The notes below the pieces were generated by a model. It was not told where the DNA came from, ran no database searches, and saw only the letters and a list, made by a program, of their open reading frames with translations. This document shows, one piece after another, positions 41,616 through 53,717 of a stretch of DNA of 64,000 nt. Location: contig OZ020516.1 in the NCBI GenBank assembly GCA_963971425.1, positions 15,240,593-15,304,592 on the forward strand. The letters are read 5' to 3'. Within the stretch, counting starts at the first letter, position 1. Every line of letters starts with the position of its first letter. This DNA is from Bryoerythrophyllum caledonicum (lineage: Eukaryota > Streptophyta > Bryopsida > Pottiales > Pottiaceae). Position numbers and translations under genes: made by a program.

Positions 41616-44600
41616 GGTAAACCTCCATATGTTAACCCCTTAAGGCCAAGCAACCTATTTTGGTTTTATTCGGCACAATAATCTCAATAGGAGCTGCTAC
41701 AAGTCACCTCCATGAAAGACTTAAACTATGAGAGAGAGGTGAAGGAAGATGCACATTTATTGAGACAACCGCCACAAAAATTGATGCAAGCATTGACAAG
41801 CGACAATGATTCCCGTGAATGGGGTTTGTGATGAAATGTACCTTTTGCGTAGATGTTGTTCTGCATGATCTAGGATGCTAGTAGATTTTTGTAGGCTGAA
41901 AAAGTTCATCAGCCTTAAATGGTTTAGTTTTAACCTCCAAAGGACCAAGGCAATTTAGAAGAGTCTCTACACTAATGATTACAAATTGTCAAGATTTACT
42001 TTGTAAGAGTGTATCGCAGGATCTTCTTCTAGACTCGTATGAGATGATGTGGCAAAAAAATTGTGTATTTTGATTGTGTGGAATGAAGGATAATTGCAAT
42101 CAAAGTAGAAAAACGTCTACCCTGCAAGTACATTTGGTCCTTTATGGGATTAAGTTAAAGAGTCCTGACTAATAGCAACGTGCATATATGAAGAGAAAAA
42201 TTAAATATACATTTACTTTTTTATGATAGCAAATAGAATTACAATTTTAATCCAAGTGATTTCATGATGAGATGTGAATTAGTATGAATTTAAAGTATGT
42301 TGTCATGGTTAGCCAATGGCCACCAATAGCTACGCCCATATTTGCCAACAAATAGAAAAGGATCTTGACCATAGCAAACCTTCATTTGGGATTAAATGGA
42401 TGGTAATAGGATGGAAGTGAGATGGATATATCCCAATTTAAAATGTGTCAGTTATGGATTTTGGTTGGTTGCTAGGAGGGTTACTTTACAACCTGCTAGA
42501 GCCTATACTCTAAAGGAGTTTGATAAGCTATTCAAGCATATAGTACATGGAGATACCTAGGTGATACCCTGCAATATCATTGATATACATTTGAGATACC
42601 CATGGATATTGTCTTAGGAGGCGGCTCAATATTTGTAAAATTGGTTAGTATTCTTGCTAAACTTCAATTTCTTCCAATTTTTCCAAATTTTCAAAAAAAA
42701 TCAATACTAGTGGCAACTAGGTTTATCATGTAGCTTATCAACATTTTCAACATTGCACAATTTCTTTGAAAATGTATTAGTTTGCTTTATCTTGAAAATT
42801 AAAAAATAGAAGCAACTAACATCATGTACATCATATTGATTTCAATTTTTATTTTTTTTTAATAGAAAAGTTTGAAACAAGTGAACTCGCATTCTATTGA
42901 TCCTCTTGATGCAAGAAAAAACCCTTCTTCTTTATGTCAAATACTTTAATCTTTTAATCTATGTAATCAATTACAATAAAAAGTTGTCAACATGTTGTTT
43001 TAGTAGCATAGAGAAAGATCTTAGAGTTAAAGATGAAAATAAGAATTAATAATAAAATTGTAAGTGATTTAATAAAAATTCTTTAGATTTGAAATTCTTA
43101 ATCAAACATATGTATAATTATATAAATATGTCTATTTCACTACTAAAAATTATAAATGTTCATTTATTAGATAGATAAAAAATTATATGAACAATTTAAA
43201 ATCAATTCAAGGTTCTTTTAAGTGAAAAAAATCTTTCATAAAAGTAGTAGTCCCTTGAGATTTAAATCAAACAACGTTTTCTTTGGATGTAAAATTCCAA
43301 GAACAAAATGTAAAATTCCAATTATATTCCATTGATTTAATTTTGATATTTATATTCCAATTATACTCCAATCATATTCCATTAAAAATAATCTTATATT
43401 CCAAATATTTCAATTATATTCTCATTAAAAAATAATCTAGTATTAAATTTAATTTTATATTGATTTTCTTAACTCCATAGTACTTTTTAATATAATATAT
43501 TAAAGAAAATAAATATAATATATTAAAGGAAAAGAAACTTTAGAATTGTAACCTTTTTTTTGTTGAAGATTCATTTAAATTATTTTTTGTATTTAAGTTA
43601 TTTAATATTTTTGGTTCATTAAATTATTTTTAATATAAAAGTCAAGGACTATTCACTAAACATCAAGGATTATTTGCTAAACGTCAAGAACTCGAATACT
43701 CCAATACTCATATTCACTAACAAGTACTAAGAGGTTCAAAGGCCATTGAGAACCTAATCTTCTACTTCTTTGATTTTTTAATATGCTTATGCTCATAAAT
43801 AACATGACAAGCAACATCAATATGCTTCAGTTGCTTGTGGTGCTTTTATTTGTCTTTTGATCTCCTTGACTCCTTGATACTATACTTTCTACGGACATTG
43901 ACTTTTTGTCATATATGTCATTGATATTCACTAAGAATTGGTAAAAATGTGCTTCAAAGTTGTTGAAAAGAAGATTGCATGTATAATTATCTTCAATTGG
44001 TACCTAGCCATATAAGGCCAAACAAATATATAAATTTTTTTTTACTAGATATATCTTCTCCAACTTCACCGTAGTAACAAAAATGGCAAATCAATCATGT
44101 GAAGAGAAAATGAACTTAGAATCATAGACAATGAATTCAAAATCATACCAAGATCACAACACAACCAAATCTCCAAATCAACACTAATTAGAGCACACAC
44201 CTTTGATTAAATATAAGCGCACTTATAGACATCAATCATATATTAAGTATTTTCAATGTAATATTTAATTTTTTTACCAAAATGTTCTTAAACAATGTAT
44301 ACAATATTGTAGGATGATGAATATTGCATTGAAATGGATACATAAAATTAAACTTTAATCATGCTTCAATTTAATCTTCACTCATTGAAAACAAATTATA
44401 ACTCATTTTTTTTGCCTTTAATTTTCTTATCAATGTAATACTTTCCATTTTATGGACATAGACAAAAATTAAAATAGCATGTTTTATATGTCTTTTGATT
44501 TCTTTAACTTCTTGATACTTTCTTTTTGAATGAATATTGACTTAAATTGAATTTGAATATTTGATAGTTTTGTTTTGCAATCACTTTGATTGATTTACAT

Positions 44601-45100
44601 TGATCAAGTTCAATTTTATGTAGGTACTAATTCTAATGTGCACCATCTCAATTATTTTTGTAGGTTATCCAAGTGCAAAACAATTTGCAACATCTCCTAA
44701 AGTGGATGTCTTTCATGAAGAAATGTAAAAAATTGTCAACTTTGTGAGTATCATCTACAACATGGATCCCCAATCAACTTTGTGTTTGTTTAGAAACTAT
44801 TCTAATAGAAGTCTCAATTAGTTTAATATTATTTTTTATCTAAAATTTGTAATTGTATCCTAAGATATAAATAGAAACCATCCCAAAATATTTTGTATAA
44901 TTTTAAATATAGGGAATTCTAACTTGGTTTCTAAATTCAAATAATAATAAGATATTTTTCATATTAATATTATTTAATCTTTAACAATTGAAACCTTTAA
45001 GAGATGGCGCTTTAGTCCACCAATGATAGCTTACTTCCATAGTAATGACACAAATTTATCAACTTCAAACTGTGGTTTGGAGTATGCCTAAGAAAATGCA
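41616..45100. other. Long A+T-rich stretch without genes
   Basis: No ORF above ~60 codons is believable. 43300-43520 has degenerate 'attccaattatattcc' repeats. At 41628-41650 there is an isolated TTAACCCCTTAAGGCC resembling a family X terminus. Confidence 0.45.
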
Positions 45101-45109
45101 TGTATGGTA

Positions 45110-45644
45110 GAGGCACCCAATTCCGATCGGCCACCCAATTCCGATCAATAGAGTATGCATGGCATGGTGCATAAAAATGGCAAATGCTTAAAATGGTACG
45201 TGAAGTGACCCGAAACCGATAACTCAAAATCTCAAAACACCAATCATTATTGGCATTGGGTCATGATGTGTGCAATTTTGGGTTGCTCCACCTCAATTGA
45301 GCTCTCATTGGTGGCATTGCCTCAAAAGTTGAACAAAGCTGATTGGTATTGGGTACCCTCCATGAGTTGGTTATCCATGGCATGTCTTCTCTCTTTTGCT
45401 CACTCTCACTTATTGGCATTGGGTGAAGGAGGGCACCAAATCTCACCTACACTAGAGTTTGATCATGGGCTCCGGTGGTTTTTGGGCTTTTAAATTCAAT
45501 ATCAATTCCAAATCTTTGTGATTAAATTTGAAAAAATACTTGTTGAGTTACATTCCTAATTCTGCATCTTTCTACATAAATGTTTTTGACATACAATGTC
45601 ATTTGAGTCCCGAACTGGCTAAAGTGATCGGAATTGGGTGCCTC
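45110..45644. mobile_element. 535-bp MITE, family Y copy 1
   Basis: Perfect inverted ends GAGGCACCCAATTCCGATC (45110-45128 and 45626-45644), flanked by TA on both sides. The left end carries an adjacent second copy of CACCCAATTCCGATC. No ORF. A diverged copy in opposite orientation lies at 51385-52268. A TA duplication would suit Tc1/mariner or a similar superfamily. Confidence 0.8.
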
Positions 45645-46011
45645 TACTTTAATTATCTTATCCATAGGTGACAATATTAGATGAAAAATACAATGATACA
45701 ATTTTTGGTTCTTAATAAGATTTAGTGTAGAACGGGAAATTATTGAAAAAATTAACATGTCAAATTATCAAAGTAGATACTATCATCTTTTCAATGCAAT
45801 CTATAACTTGTGACTTGATCAATTTTGAGCCTACAAGAGCTTCTCAAAGTTTGTAGTTTTCATTTTGATTAGATTTTAGGAAAAATTGAAATTTTAATGG
45901 ACCCTGCTATATAAGACAACTTGAACAATAGAACAAGACTAGGAAAAACTATGAGTTCAAATAGTCAGAGTTGCGTAGGAACGTTTTATTTTACATGCTG
46001 GATTACCTTAA

Positions 46012-46924
46012 CCCCTAAGAGCCCAATTGTACGTGTGGCGTACATTTCAGATTTTGGACAGGTTCCTAAAATTCGAAAAAAAATCTTTTTTTTTTTGAAA
46101 CTCTACTACTAGATTGTCTTTGATAAGAGGTCCATGGAGATATTTTTATTATTTGTTTGGATTCATGGTTTGAAAGTTAGTACCACTCAAAGTTAGTAAT
46201 AGGGACTCTGGGCAACTCCAAAATTTTGCTAAAAGTCTCTATTAACATTGAGATTTTTCATACATGTAGAGAATATTACGTTCTTTGAAGTTGTCAAATA
46301 AAATCCTGTCTCTAGTGTTAAAAAACATTCCAACACATTTTTACACATTTCGGGCTAGCGGGGATAAAATACTTCATCTTTTCTACATATAACCTAGAGA
46401 TCTATATATTTTTCACTTTTTGTTTTTCAAGAGCAATATGTGGTGTGAACCTTCTTATTGACCGTTTAGATTATCACTCTAAAACATATTAAATTCTCAA
46501 GTAAATGAAACGTGAATTGACAATTTTTGAACCTCTACTCATTGCACACTTGTTTTGAATATGCTACATCCCTTCTCTACCTCTTAAAATTAATGTATGG
46601 GGAACTAACATCATGCTTAACACAATGGTAAAAGCCTTAGACCTTGTGCTGTGCAAAAATTGAATACCAAGTGAAGTCAAAGTTTGCTAATCCACTCAAC
46701 ACAAGGAAGAATATGAACCATTTTCTTGACTTCAAACACTTTAATCTTTCAATATGTGCGGTCAAAGTGTATGAAATTTTGTGAGTATGTTACTTAGTAA
46801 GTCTTTATGGAGATCCTACGGTCAAAAGAATAAATATAAGGTGTTGTTTCCTTCCTTACTCATTGCACTAGAATCAACAAATTTGAAGTGTTTTTGGTGT
46901 GAAATCGTCACGGGCTTTTAGGGA
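46012..46924 (+). mobile_element. Family X, second full-length copy (913 bp)
   Basis: Ends CCCCTAAGAGCCC and, inward from the right, TCCCTAAAAGCCC; flanks TTAA (46008-46011) and TTGA (46925-46928). The interior is colinear with 35082-36001 throughout. No ORF. Confidence 0.75.
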
Positions 46925-47118
46925 TTGAACTTCAAACACTAGGATACAGTTGGTCCCTTTTGAAACTTCTCTTTGAATTTTAAATTATTTTAAATATAAT
47001 TTTAAATTATTTTTATATTATGTGTTGTCAATTGAAAACCTCAAAATCCAAATTTTCAATGAATTACCCCATCTCTCTTTTCTAGATTTAATATCCCTAA
47101 AAGTGCATGTGACATTAA

Positions 47119-47860
47119 TCCCTAAAATTCTTTGACATTTTCACACCAAGAACACTTCAAAACTATTGATTCTAGTGCAATGAATAAAGAAGGAGAAAGA
47201 TTATTTCCACGTTTTAACGGTATGAACTTAGTTAAGACTATCAAATTACATACTTTGAAAATTCCATAAATTTTGATTAGAAGAGTTGAAAGATTATTAT
47301 GTTTGAAGTAGCAAAAACAATTTGTTTTCTTCCCTACGTTGAGTAGATCAACAAACTTTGACATCACTTGGTGTCAAATTTTTGAACTACACAAGGTCAA
47401 AATTCATTACTCTCATGTTAAACATGATATTATTTCTTATCAACACCAAGTTTTGGAGGTAGAGAAAAAATGTAGCATATTCAAAACAATTGTGTGAGGG
47501 GTTGAGGTTTAAAAATTGTCAAATTACGTTTTATCCTTTTTGGTGACGTTAATATGTTTTAGAATGATAATCCAAATGGTCAATAAGAAGGTTTACACCA
47601 CATGTTGTTGTAGAAAGAATAAAAGGTAAAAATGAAGTTCTTTAAGTTTTATGTGGAGAAGAACAAGCTTTATTGGTACCTTGCTTGACGATGTATGAAA
47701 ATAAGTGAAATGTTTGATTTGGGTAAAAATACTATTTTTACCAAACACAATAATTTATGCTATTTTTTCACAATATGAATGGAAATAGTATTATTTGCTA
47801 CTATTGAAAATCTCACATTTAATACACAGTCCTAGCAATGATTTTTGGAGTTGCCACACG
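47119..47860 (-). mobile_element. Family X, truncated copy in inverse orientation
   Basis: Starts after TTAA at 47115-47118 with TCCCTAAAATTC and carries the X blocks in reverse complement ('tttcacaccaagaacacttc', 'gtagcatattcaaaac', 'ggtttacaccacatgttgttg'). The distal TIR is missing. With the copy at 46.0 kb it forms a large imperfect inverted repeat separated by ~190 bp. Confidence 0.75.
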
Positions 47861-48275
47861 TGCTCGCAATCAAGAATTTTTCTTTTTAGAGGGCATAACT
47901 TTTTTTCCATAGGTCCAATGAGAACCAAGATTATATTCCCATGTACGTCTTTTCTCCTTGCATCTCACCTTGAAGCCATAAGCCTCCAATTCCTATGTCT
48001 CACAAAACACTAGTATTCCATCACAAATATATTTAGCACCACTTCAACAAAATTCCCTCCCTTGCAACAAACCCTTTAGTCCAAAATCCAAGTATTTTGT
48101 TGGGGTGAGTTGTTGGTGGCCAATTCAAGCAGGCTTCCTCCACATCCATATTGTTTCTCAATAAACACAACCTTGCCTCGTATTTTATTTTCTCCGTAGT
48201 GGAGGTTTCCTTTATTTGTGTCAAAAAATAAAAAATAAATATAAACACTACCACACCCAGAAGAGAATAAAATAA

Positions 48276-49262
48276 GGGCCGGTTTACATTAGGCCTGGGG
48301 TCGGATGGAAGGCCGGCCGGATTTGCCTTCAATCTGGCCTTCAATCCGGCCCCAATTCTTCTATCCGGCCCCAAATAATGTAAAGCATTTGAGGCCGGAT
48401 TCTAGGGCCGGATTTCAAATTCATCATCTTGGCCCTAGTTAATGTAACGTGTTGGGGCCGGATTCTAGGGCTAAATTTCCAATTTTTAAGTGTCTTAGAT
48501 TTTCACAAGGCTCAACTAAAAATTACAGAAGCACATGGGTCAAGCTTTTGTCTTTGTTTCTTTCCTAGTCTAAAGAAAAATAGGTTTCATATATTTACTT
48601 TATATGCTTTCTTTCCTTACTACATTTAAAATTTTAAAAATAAGAGTATTCTTTCTATTTTGATAATTTTTTCCCCTTTCCTCTGATTTTTGATAGGTCT
48701 AAAATAAAAGAGAGTTTTTTTGCATATATATGCAACTTCTAATTCCTCTTCCTATTTTGACTATTGGAAAAAAGAGTTTTGTTTACTTAATTTGGCCAAA
48801 TCCCTTTTTTTTGGGTGCATATCCAAAAGGAAGGAGTATTTTAACTTTTTCAAAAAAAATAAAATAGTGATTTAAAAAAAATCGAAGTAAAAATTTATTT
48901 TTTCAAGATTTATTTTTTCAAAAACAATAATATTTTTTTAAAAATAAAAAATAAAAAATAAAAAATATTTAAAAAAAAAACTAATTGACGGTAGCGATTT
49001 GAAGGATCCAACGAAGGAACCAAATCCGGCCCTAGATGGCAGTTTAGGCCACCTCAAACCTCGTCCCAATTGCTCTCTTGGGGCCGAATGGTTTGGTGCC
49101 AAAACCATGCCATCTAAGGCGACACGTAGGATGAAATGTGGTTCCGGCCGGCCCCAAGTATAAAGCTCTTGGGTTGGATTTTGAGAGATTGAAAGATCCT
49201 ATTGGTTGAAACTTGGAGAGTTCCAGGCGGCCTTCAATCCGGCTCCAAGTATAAACCAGGCC
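48276..49262. mobile_element. 987-bp PIF/Harbinger-like MITE
   Basis: The ends are GGGCCGGTTTACATTAGGCC and, inward from the right, GGCCTGGTTTATACTTGGAG, followed on both sides by a GGAT(T/G)GAAGGCC block. Perfect TAA target duplications (48273-48275, 49263-49265). It contains repeated 'ggccggattctagggc(c/t)' motifs and an A/T-rich centre. No transposase. Confidence 0.8.
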
Positions 49263-49640
49263 TAAGAATGGTTGATTTTCAAGATTTGAACAAATTCACA
49301 AGCTACATTGGCTGCTAAGACCGACTACTATCAAGCACGGACAACTGACACAACCAAGATGTTTGCCCGTCTCTATAATCAATGATTGTAGCTGCCGCTC
49401 ATCCTCCTCTTGTCCGACTCTGCAGCCTTGCCCGACAACTACGCGCAACACCATATTCTATGCTAACAATAACACATACGTAGCCAATGTCCATTGCAAC
49501 GCACACTACGTCAACCCTTTGCATCATCCTCAAATTAGTTAGACCCATAAGATCCTTCTTGGTTGTCACGCCATAGTGCCACCGTAGAATTATCGATTTC
49601 ACCATGCTGGAGTGCATTTTTGTTGTGCCTAGCGACCTGA

Positions 49641-50083
49641 GAGCATCTCCACCCCTGGCGGAGAATTTCCCATGGCAGACCGGGAGATCTCCGTCAGGGG
49701 CGGAGACGGTTCGCAGGCCATGTAGAATATCTCCTACGGCTAGACAATTGACCATGGTAGACCGGGAAGCCTGGAATGGAAACACAACATGGCATCATTT
49801 CATTTACCTTCCCAAACGGGGAATTTTTCCCTGCGCATTGTACTTTTTGCAAATTCCCTGTTTGGATGGGCCGATGCCGCCAATCCGGTGGACCAGAATG
49901 CTGGCCCGAGCCAGTGTGTGATTTTCTCCAGTAAATACCACCACTACGGCATTTCTATTGGGGCCCCGTGCCCCGATGGAGATGCTTTCAGAGTGGTTCA
50001 GTGGGTGCTATTGTAGTAGGAAATCCACTTGAACCCTGCCTTCACCCGCCGTGCCAGTTGGCCAGGGAAGGGTGCGGATGCTC
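49641..50083. mobile_element. 443-bp PIF/Harbinger-like MITE with GAGCATC ends
   Basis: Left GAGCATCTCCACC, right GGTGCGGATGCTC (inverted GAGCATCCGCACC). Flanks TGA and TAA, an imperfect TAA duplication. GC-rich interior with an inverted 'catggcagaccgggagatctccgtcaggggcgga' region. The same end sequence recurs at 50990, 62177 and 63148. Confidence 0.75.
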
Positions 50084-50529
50084 TAAAATAGCAGAGCCAT
50101 TGATGCAACGGTAAACCTAAAGAACATACATATATATCATTTAAATTTTTTATTTTTTTTTGAAAACCTGAAGAACATCAAACATCGGGGGCCTCTCGGT
50201 TCAAAAATCTGAATTTAGGGGAAAAAACCAAAAAGATGAAAATAAAACTAAACGTGGAATTCTTCAGGTGGTAAACACCTATATTTATAAGGACAAATAA
50301 TGCCAGATCCAAGTCACGGTCAGATTGATATATTTATAAGGACAAATAATCCCAAATACAGTATGAGAATCAATAAACTTTCTTGACTTCGCTCTACCGA
50401 AAAGTAGTCCATTTCTGCTGATACTATAAAAAAACGCTAAGACTGAGTGACCAAGGTCATCACTGATCAGGTCAGCTGCGTTGACATTTGCCCAAGTATT
50501 TACGTATCTGGTGCCGGATTAACGGCGTG

Positions 50530-50796
50530 GACAGGAAACCCCCCAAGCCCGGACTTACCCGAGGTGGGGCCCCGTCTTAATTGCATGGGCTCATTTTTCT
50601 GGCCCTCCCATTTTGGGGGGGTCTGAGGCTTTTGGCTATTTTTGATACAAAGTTGGAGCCTACGGCCTCATATTTAGTCTTCTAGACCCCCTCTTTCTTA
50701 ATTTAGGGCCCCATCCGAAAACAAAATAGGGGCCAGGTTTTGGCCCCACCACCTCCTCCCCCACCTGATAAGTCCAAGTGTAGGGGGTGTCCTGTC
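50530..50796. mobile_element. 267-bp MITE, family U copy 2
   Basis: Inverted ends GACAGGAAACCCCCC / GGGGGTGTCCTGTC and inner CGGACTTACC / TAAGTCC. The interior matches 37032-37287 in reverse ('ggggccaggttttggcccca', 'tctggccctcccatttt'). Confidence 0.7.
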
Positions 50797-50989
50797 AAAT
50801 CGCGGATTAACCTCAGAATCATTGACTGTGGCAACAGATTAGCACTCATTCGTGTATTAAAATACTACAGTTGCTTCCCATGTGGCATTCAAGGCTGGCA
50901 CTGGTACCAACAATAACTTGAATTATGAAATGTTCTCTTTTGTTCTTTCGTTGAGGTCTTTGTAGCACCACGTTACTGCTTTTGACTAA

Positions 50990-51215
50990 GAGCATCTCCA
51001 CCCCGCACCGCAATCCGCCAAACTAGCGGTGCACGGTGGGTGGATCGCCCACACCGTATGCTCCAAAACGGGGCATCGGTACGGGACTTTTACTTTGTCC
51101 GGATCCCCGTACAGGGAATTGGGGTTTGGCACCCAGCTCTGTGGGGTTTGCGGCTCAGGCCCCCCCACTCCTCGCATGCCACGTGGCATGCCAGGAGTGA
51201 TGCGGTCGGAATTAG
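50990..51215. mobile_element. GAGCATC-type MITE, one recognisable end
   Basis: TAA at 50987-50989 is followed by GAGCATCTCCACCCCGCACC. The distal end is not clear, so it may be truncated near 51215 where A/T-rich DNA begins. Confidence 0.5.
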
Positions 51216-51384
51216 GGTTTGATTGTTTTTAAAGAAACTAATTAAAAATATTCCAATTTATTTTTAAAAAACAAAAGAAAACATTGGGATAAAATATTTA
51301 TAATTTTTAAAAAAATATCAAAATTAAAATTATTAAAATTAAAATTAAAATTATCTCTTAATGTTATTTTTAAAAAACAAAAGA

Positions 51385-52268
51385 AAACATTGTATGTCAA
51401 AAACATTTGTGTACAAATGTGTGGAATTAGGAATGAAACTCAACAAATATTTTTTCAAATTTAATCACAAAGATTTGGAATTGATATAGAATTTCAAAGC
51501 CCAAAAACTAGCGAAGCCCATAATCAAACTCTAGAGTAGGTGAGATTTGGTGCCCTCCTTCACCCAATGCCAATAAGTGAAAGTGAGTAAAAGAGAGAAG
51601 ACATGCCATGGATAACCAACTCATGGAGGGTACCCAATACCGATTGCCCTTGTTCGACTTTCGAGGCAATGCCACCAATAGGTGCACGCACATGGCTCCA
51701 TACAGCTTGCCGTTGCCTGCCGTGTGGGCGGTGGCGGGTCCCACCCATCGGGGCCCATATCAGGAAACACAACGCGCACATGGACGAGGTTGCGGCTACT
51801 TCATTTTATTTTCGGTTTAGGATTTTACCCAACTTTTTGTCGTTTACACCGCCCCCTCTTAATTGGAAAATGGGATAAAACTGAAAAATGGGATAAAACT
51901 GAAAAATGGGATAAAACAGGTTCAAACATTACCCAACCAGGCTGTGGAGCCTGCTCCAACTTCGAATTGAGCGATCCACCCGAATTGGGTGGAACCAGCC
52001 CAACCCGGGCGTGACGCTCTCGGATCTGGGAGCAACAGCTCCTAGACAGCACCCATGTGCATGCGCCTAATGAGAGCTCAATTGAGGTGGAGCAACCCAA
52101 AATTGCACATATCATGACCCAATGCCGATAATGACTGGTGTTCTCAAATTTTGAGTTATCAATTTTTGGTCACTTCATGCACCATTTCAAGCATTTGCCA
52201 TTTTGAAGCACCATGCCATGCATACTCTACTAATCGAAATTGGGTGGTCGATCGGAATTGGGTGCCTC
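51385..52268 (-). mobile_element. MITE family Y copy 2, with nested insertion
   Basis: Reverse-orientation homologue of 45110-45644. It has the right-hand end GATCGGAATTGGGTGCCTC (with TA following) but lacks the other terminus. About 370 bases (~51690-52060) with no counterpart in copy 1 are inserted where copy 1 reads straight through. Confidence 0.75.
51865..51918 (+). repeat. 18-bp tandem repeat, three units
   Basis: Three copies of AAAAATGGGATAAAACTG in the segment nested inside Y copy 2. In one frame they encode a repeated KWDKTE hexapeptide, but the surrounding frame is not convincingly coding. Confidence 0.85.
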
Positions 52269-52302
52269 TACCTAAATTGCATTCTGGCACCAAGTCATGA
52301 TA

Positions 52303-52540
52303 TTGCCCTATCAACCCTAGTCGAGCGTGGGTCGGGCTTGAGGTGTGGTGGAGTGGCTGCTTCGACCCCCGAGCCTAGCGTTACTGCCCGCAATCCGTGC
52401 CTGTCATGCCACGGTGGCACCCCGCTAGGCTGGCGCCGACCCGCCCGCCAGGTTCCCCCACCCGTTTGTCCAACCTCATCCACCCTCCATTCACATCCGC
52501 CATACTAACCGTCACTCTCATCAACCTCACTTCAATGTCC
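52303..52540 (+). repeat. Dispersed repeat family V, copy 1
   Basis: Matches 61725-62025 in opposite orientation, with 'tcgagcgt(g/a)ggtcgggc', 'gaggtg(t/c)ggtggagtggct', 'cccacccgtttg', 'cattcacatccgcca' and 'tcatcaacc(t/c)cacttcaat'. GC-rich. No ORF is preserved in both copies. Confidence 0.8.
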
Positions 52541-53700
52541 CTCACAAGGGATCGCTCAACTACCTCTTTCCTCCATAAACTAATTTGGATTCAAAATTGG
52601 GCGCCTCTAATTTGTGGACTAATGGCAAGGTTTGGGGTGATTAGGTTTACGATTTTTTCCATGTGTTCCTCCACATTCTTGGTATGTTTTGTAAGCGTGG
52701 CCGGACACATGTTGGCTTGCTTCATTTTCTTGGTATCTCACTTGTCCACTTTTTTTATATGGGCATGATGTTCTACGCATTTCTCGTTTGAATTGAATGT
52801 CTAAACGCGGATGGTTGATATTATCATGATTTTAGGTGTGCTAGGTGTTCAAGACTGTTTGTTTTCTCAGGCTTTCTGGACACAATTGAAGGGATGTGAA
52901 ATGGACAAGCTTATAAAATATTGCAAAGTGGACATGATTCAGGTTTTAATTTGTCATGTGGGAACTAGGTGTACAGGGTGTTGCATAGATTATTGCCAGG
53001 ATTTATGATCATTTTAGCTGTCACTTTCTAGGGTCCACCTAGTTTACGCCAAGATTCATGTATTTAGTGCACGGTGGATACTATGAATAATATAGATTGT
53101 ACCGTAGATCTTGGCAATGATGATGGCGTCCACCTTTGGACATCGATGAAGGCAGCTTGGGCGAAAGTGGCGAGATCCTGACGTGCGACTATGAAGTTGA
53201 TCTCATGTCATCTCTGCCAATGATGTCGTCGGGGTGCTTGGGGACGCTTGGTCGAGCACCTCCTCCAATGATATCGCCAGCTCTCCTGAAAAAATGGCCC
53301 TACTAGACCACTCTGGTAGTGCAACCCTTGCGGAGACATTGAAGAAGGAATCCTATTGGTAGGTAGCTAAAAGACTTTGTGAAGCTCTCCAACAGCCCCT
53401 ACCTAGACCATTTGACCGCACTAACCTCAAATGGAACAATAAGGTTAGATAGGGAGGAGGAAAAAGGAAAAACCGTGAAAAAGGCCACCATACTATGGTT
53501 AAGGCTCGACGACTTCCTAGACGGAGAGATGTCAACTCGGCAGTTTCCGTGCACATTTGTTGAGGAAAGTTGCCTTTGACTTTGAGGGAAGGAAGACCGC
53601 ACACAAGTTTGTGCGGAATCTGCAATCCAAGTGATCAAGTAAGTTCAACTGTCGCATGAAACTTCAATTTACATATGTTTGCAAGTTGAAGCACTCCAAT
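52541..53700. other. Intergenic, no gene identified
   Basis: An ATTGGGCGCCTCTAA at 52594-52608 resembles a family Y terminus. Short frames on both strands around 53350-53640 are not supported by any motif. This could include the 5' flank of the Mutator-like gene. Confidence 0.35.
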
Positions 53701-53717
53701 TAACTTTCAAAATCCTA

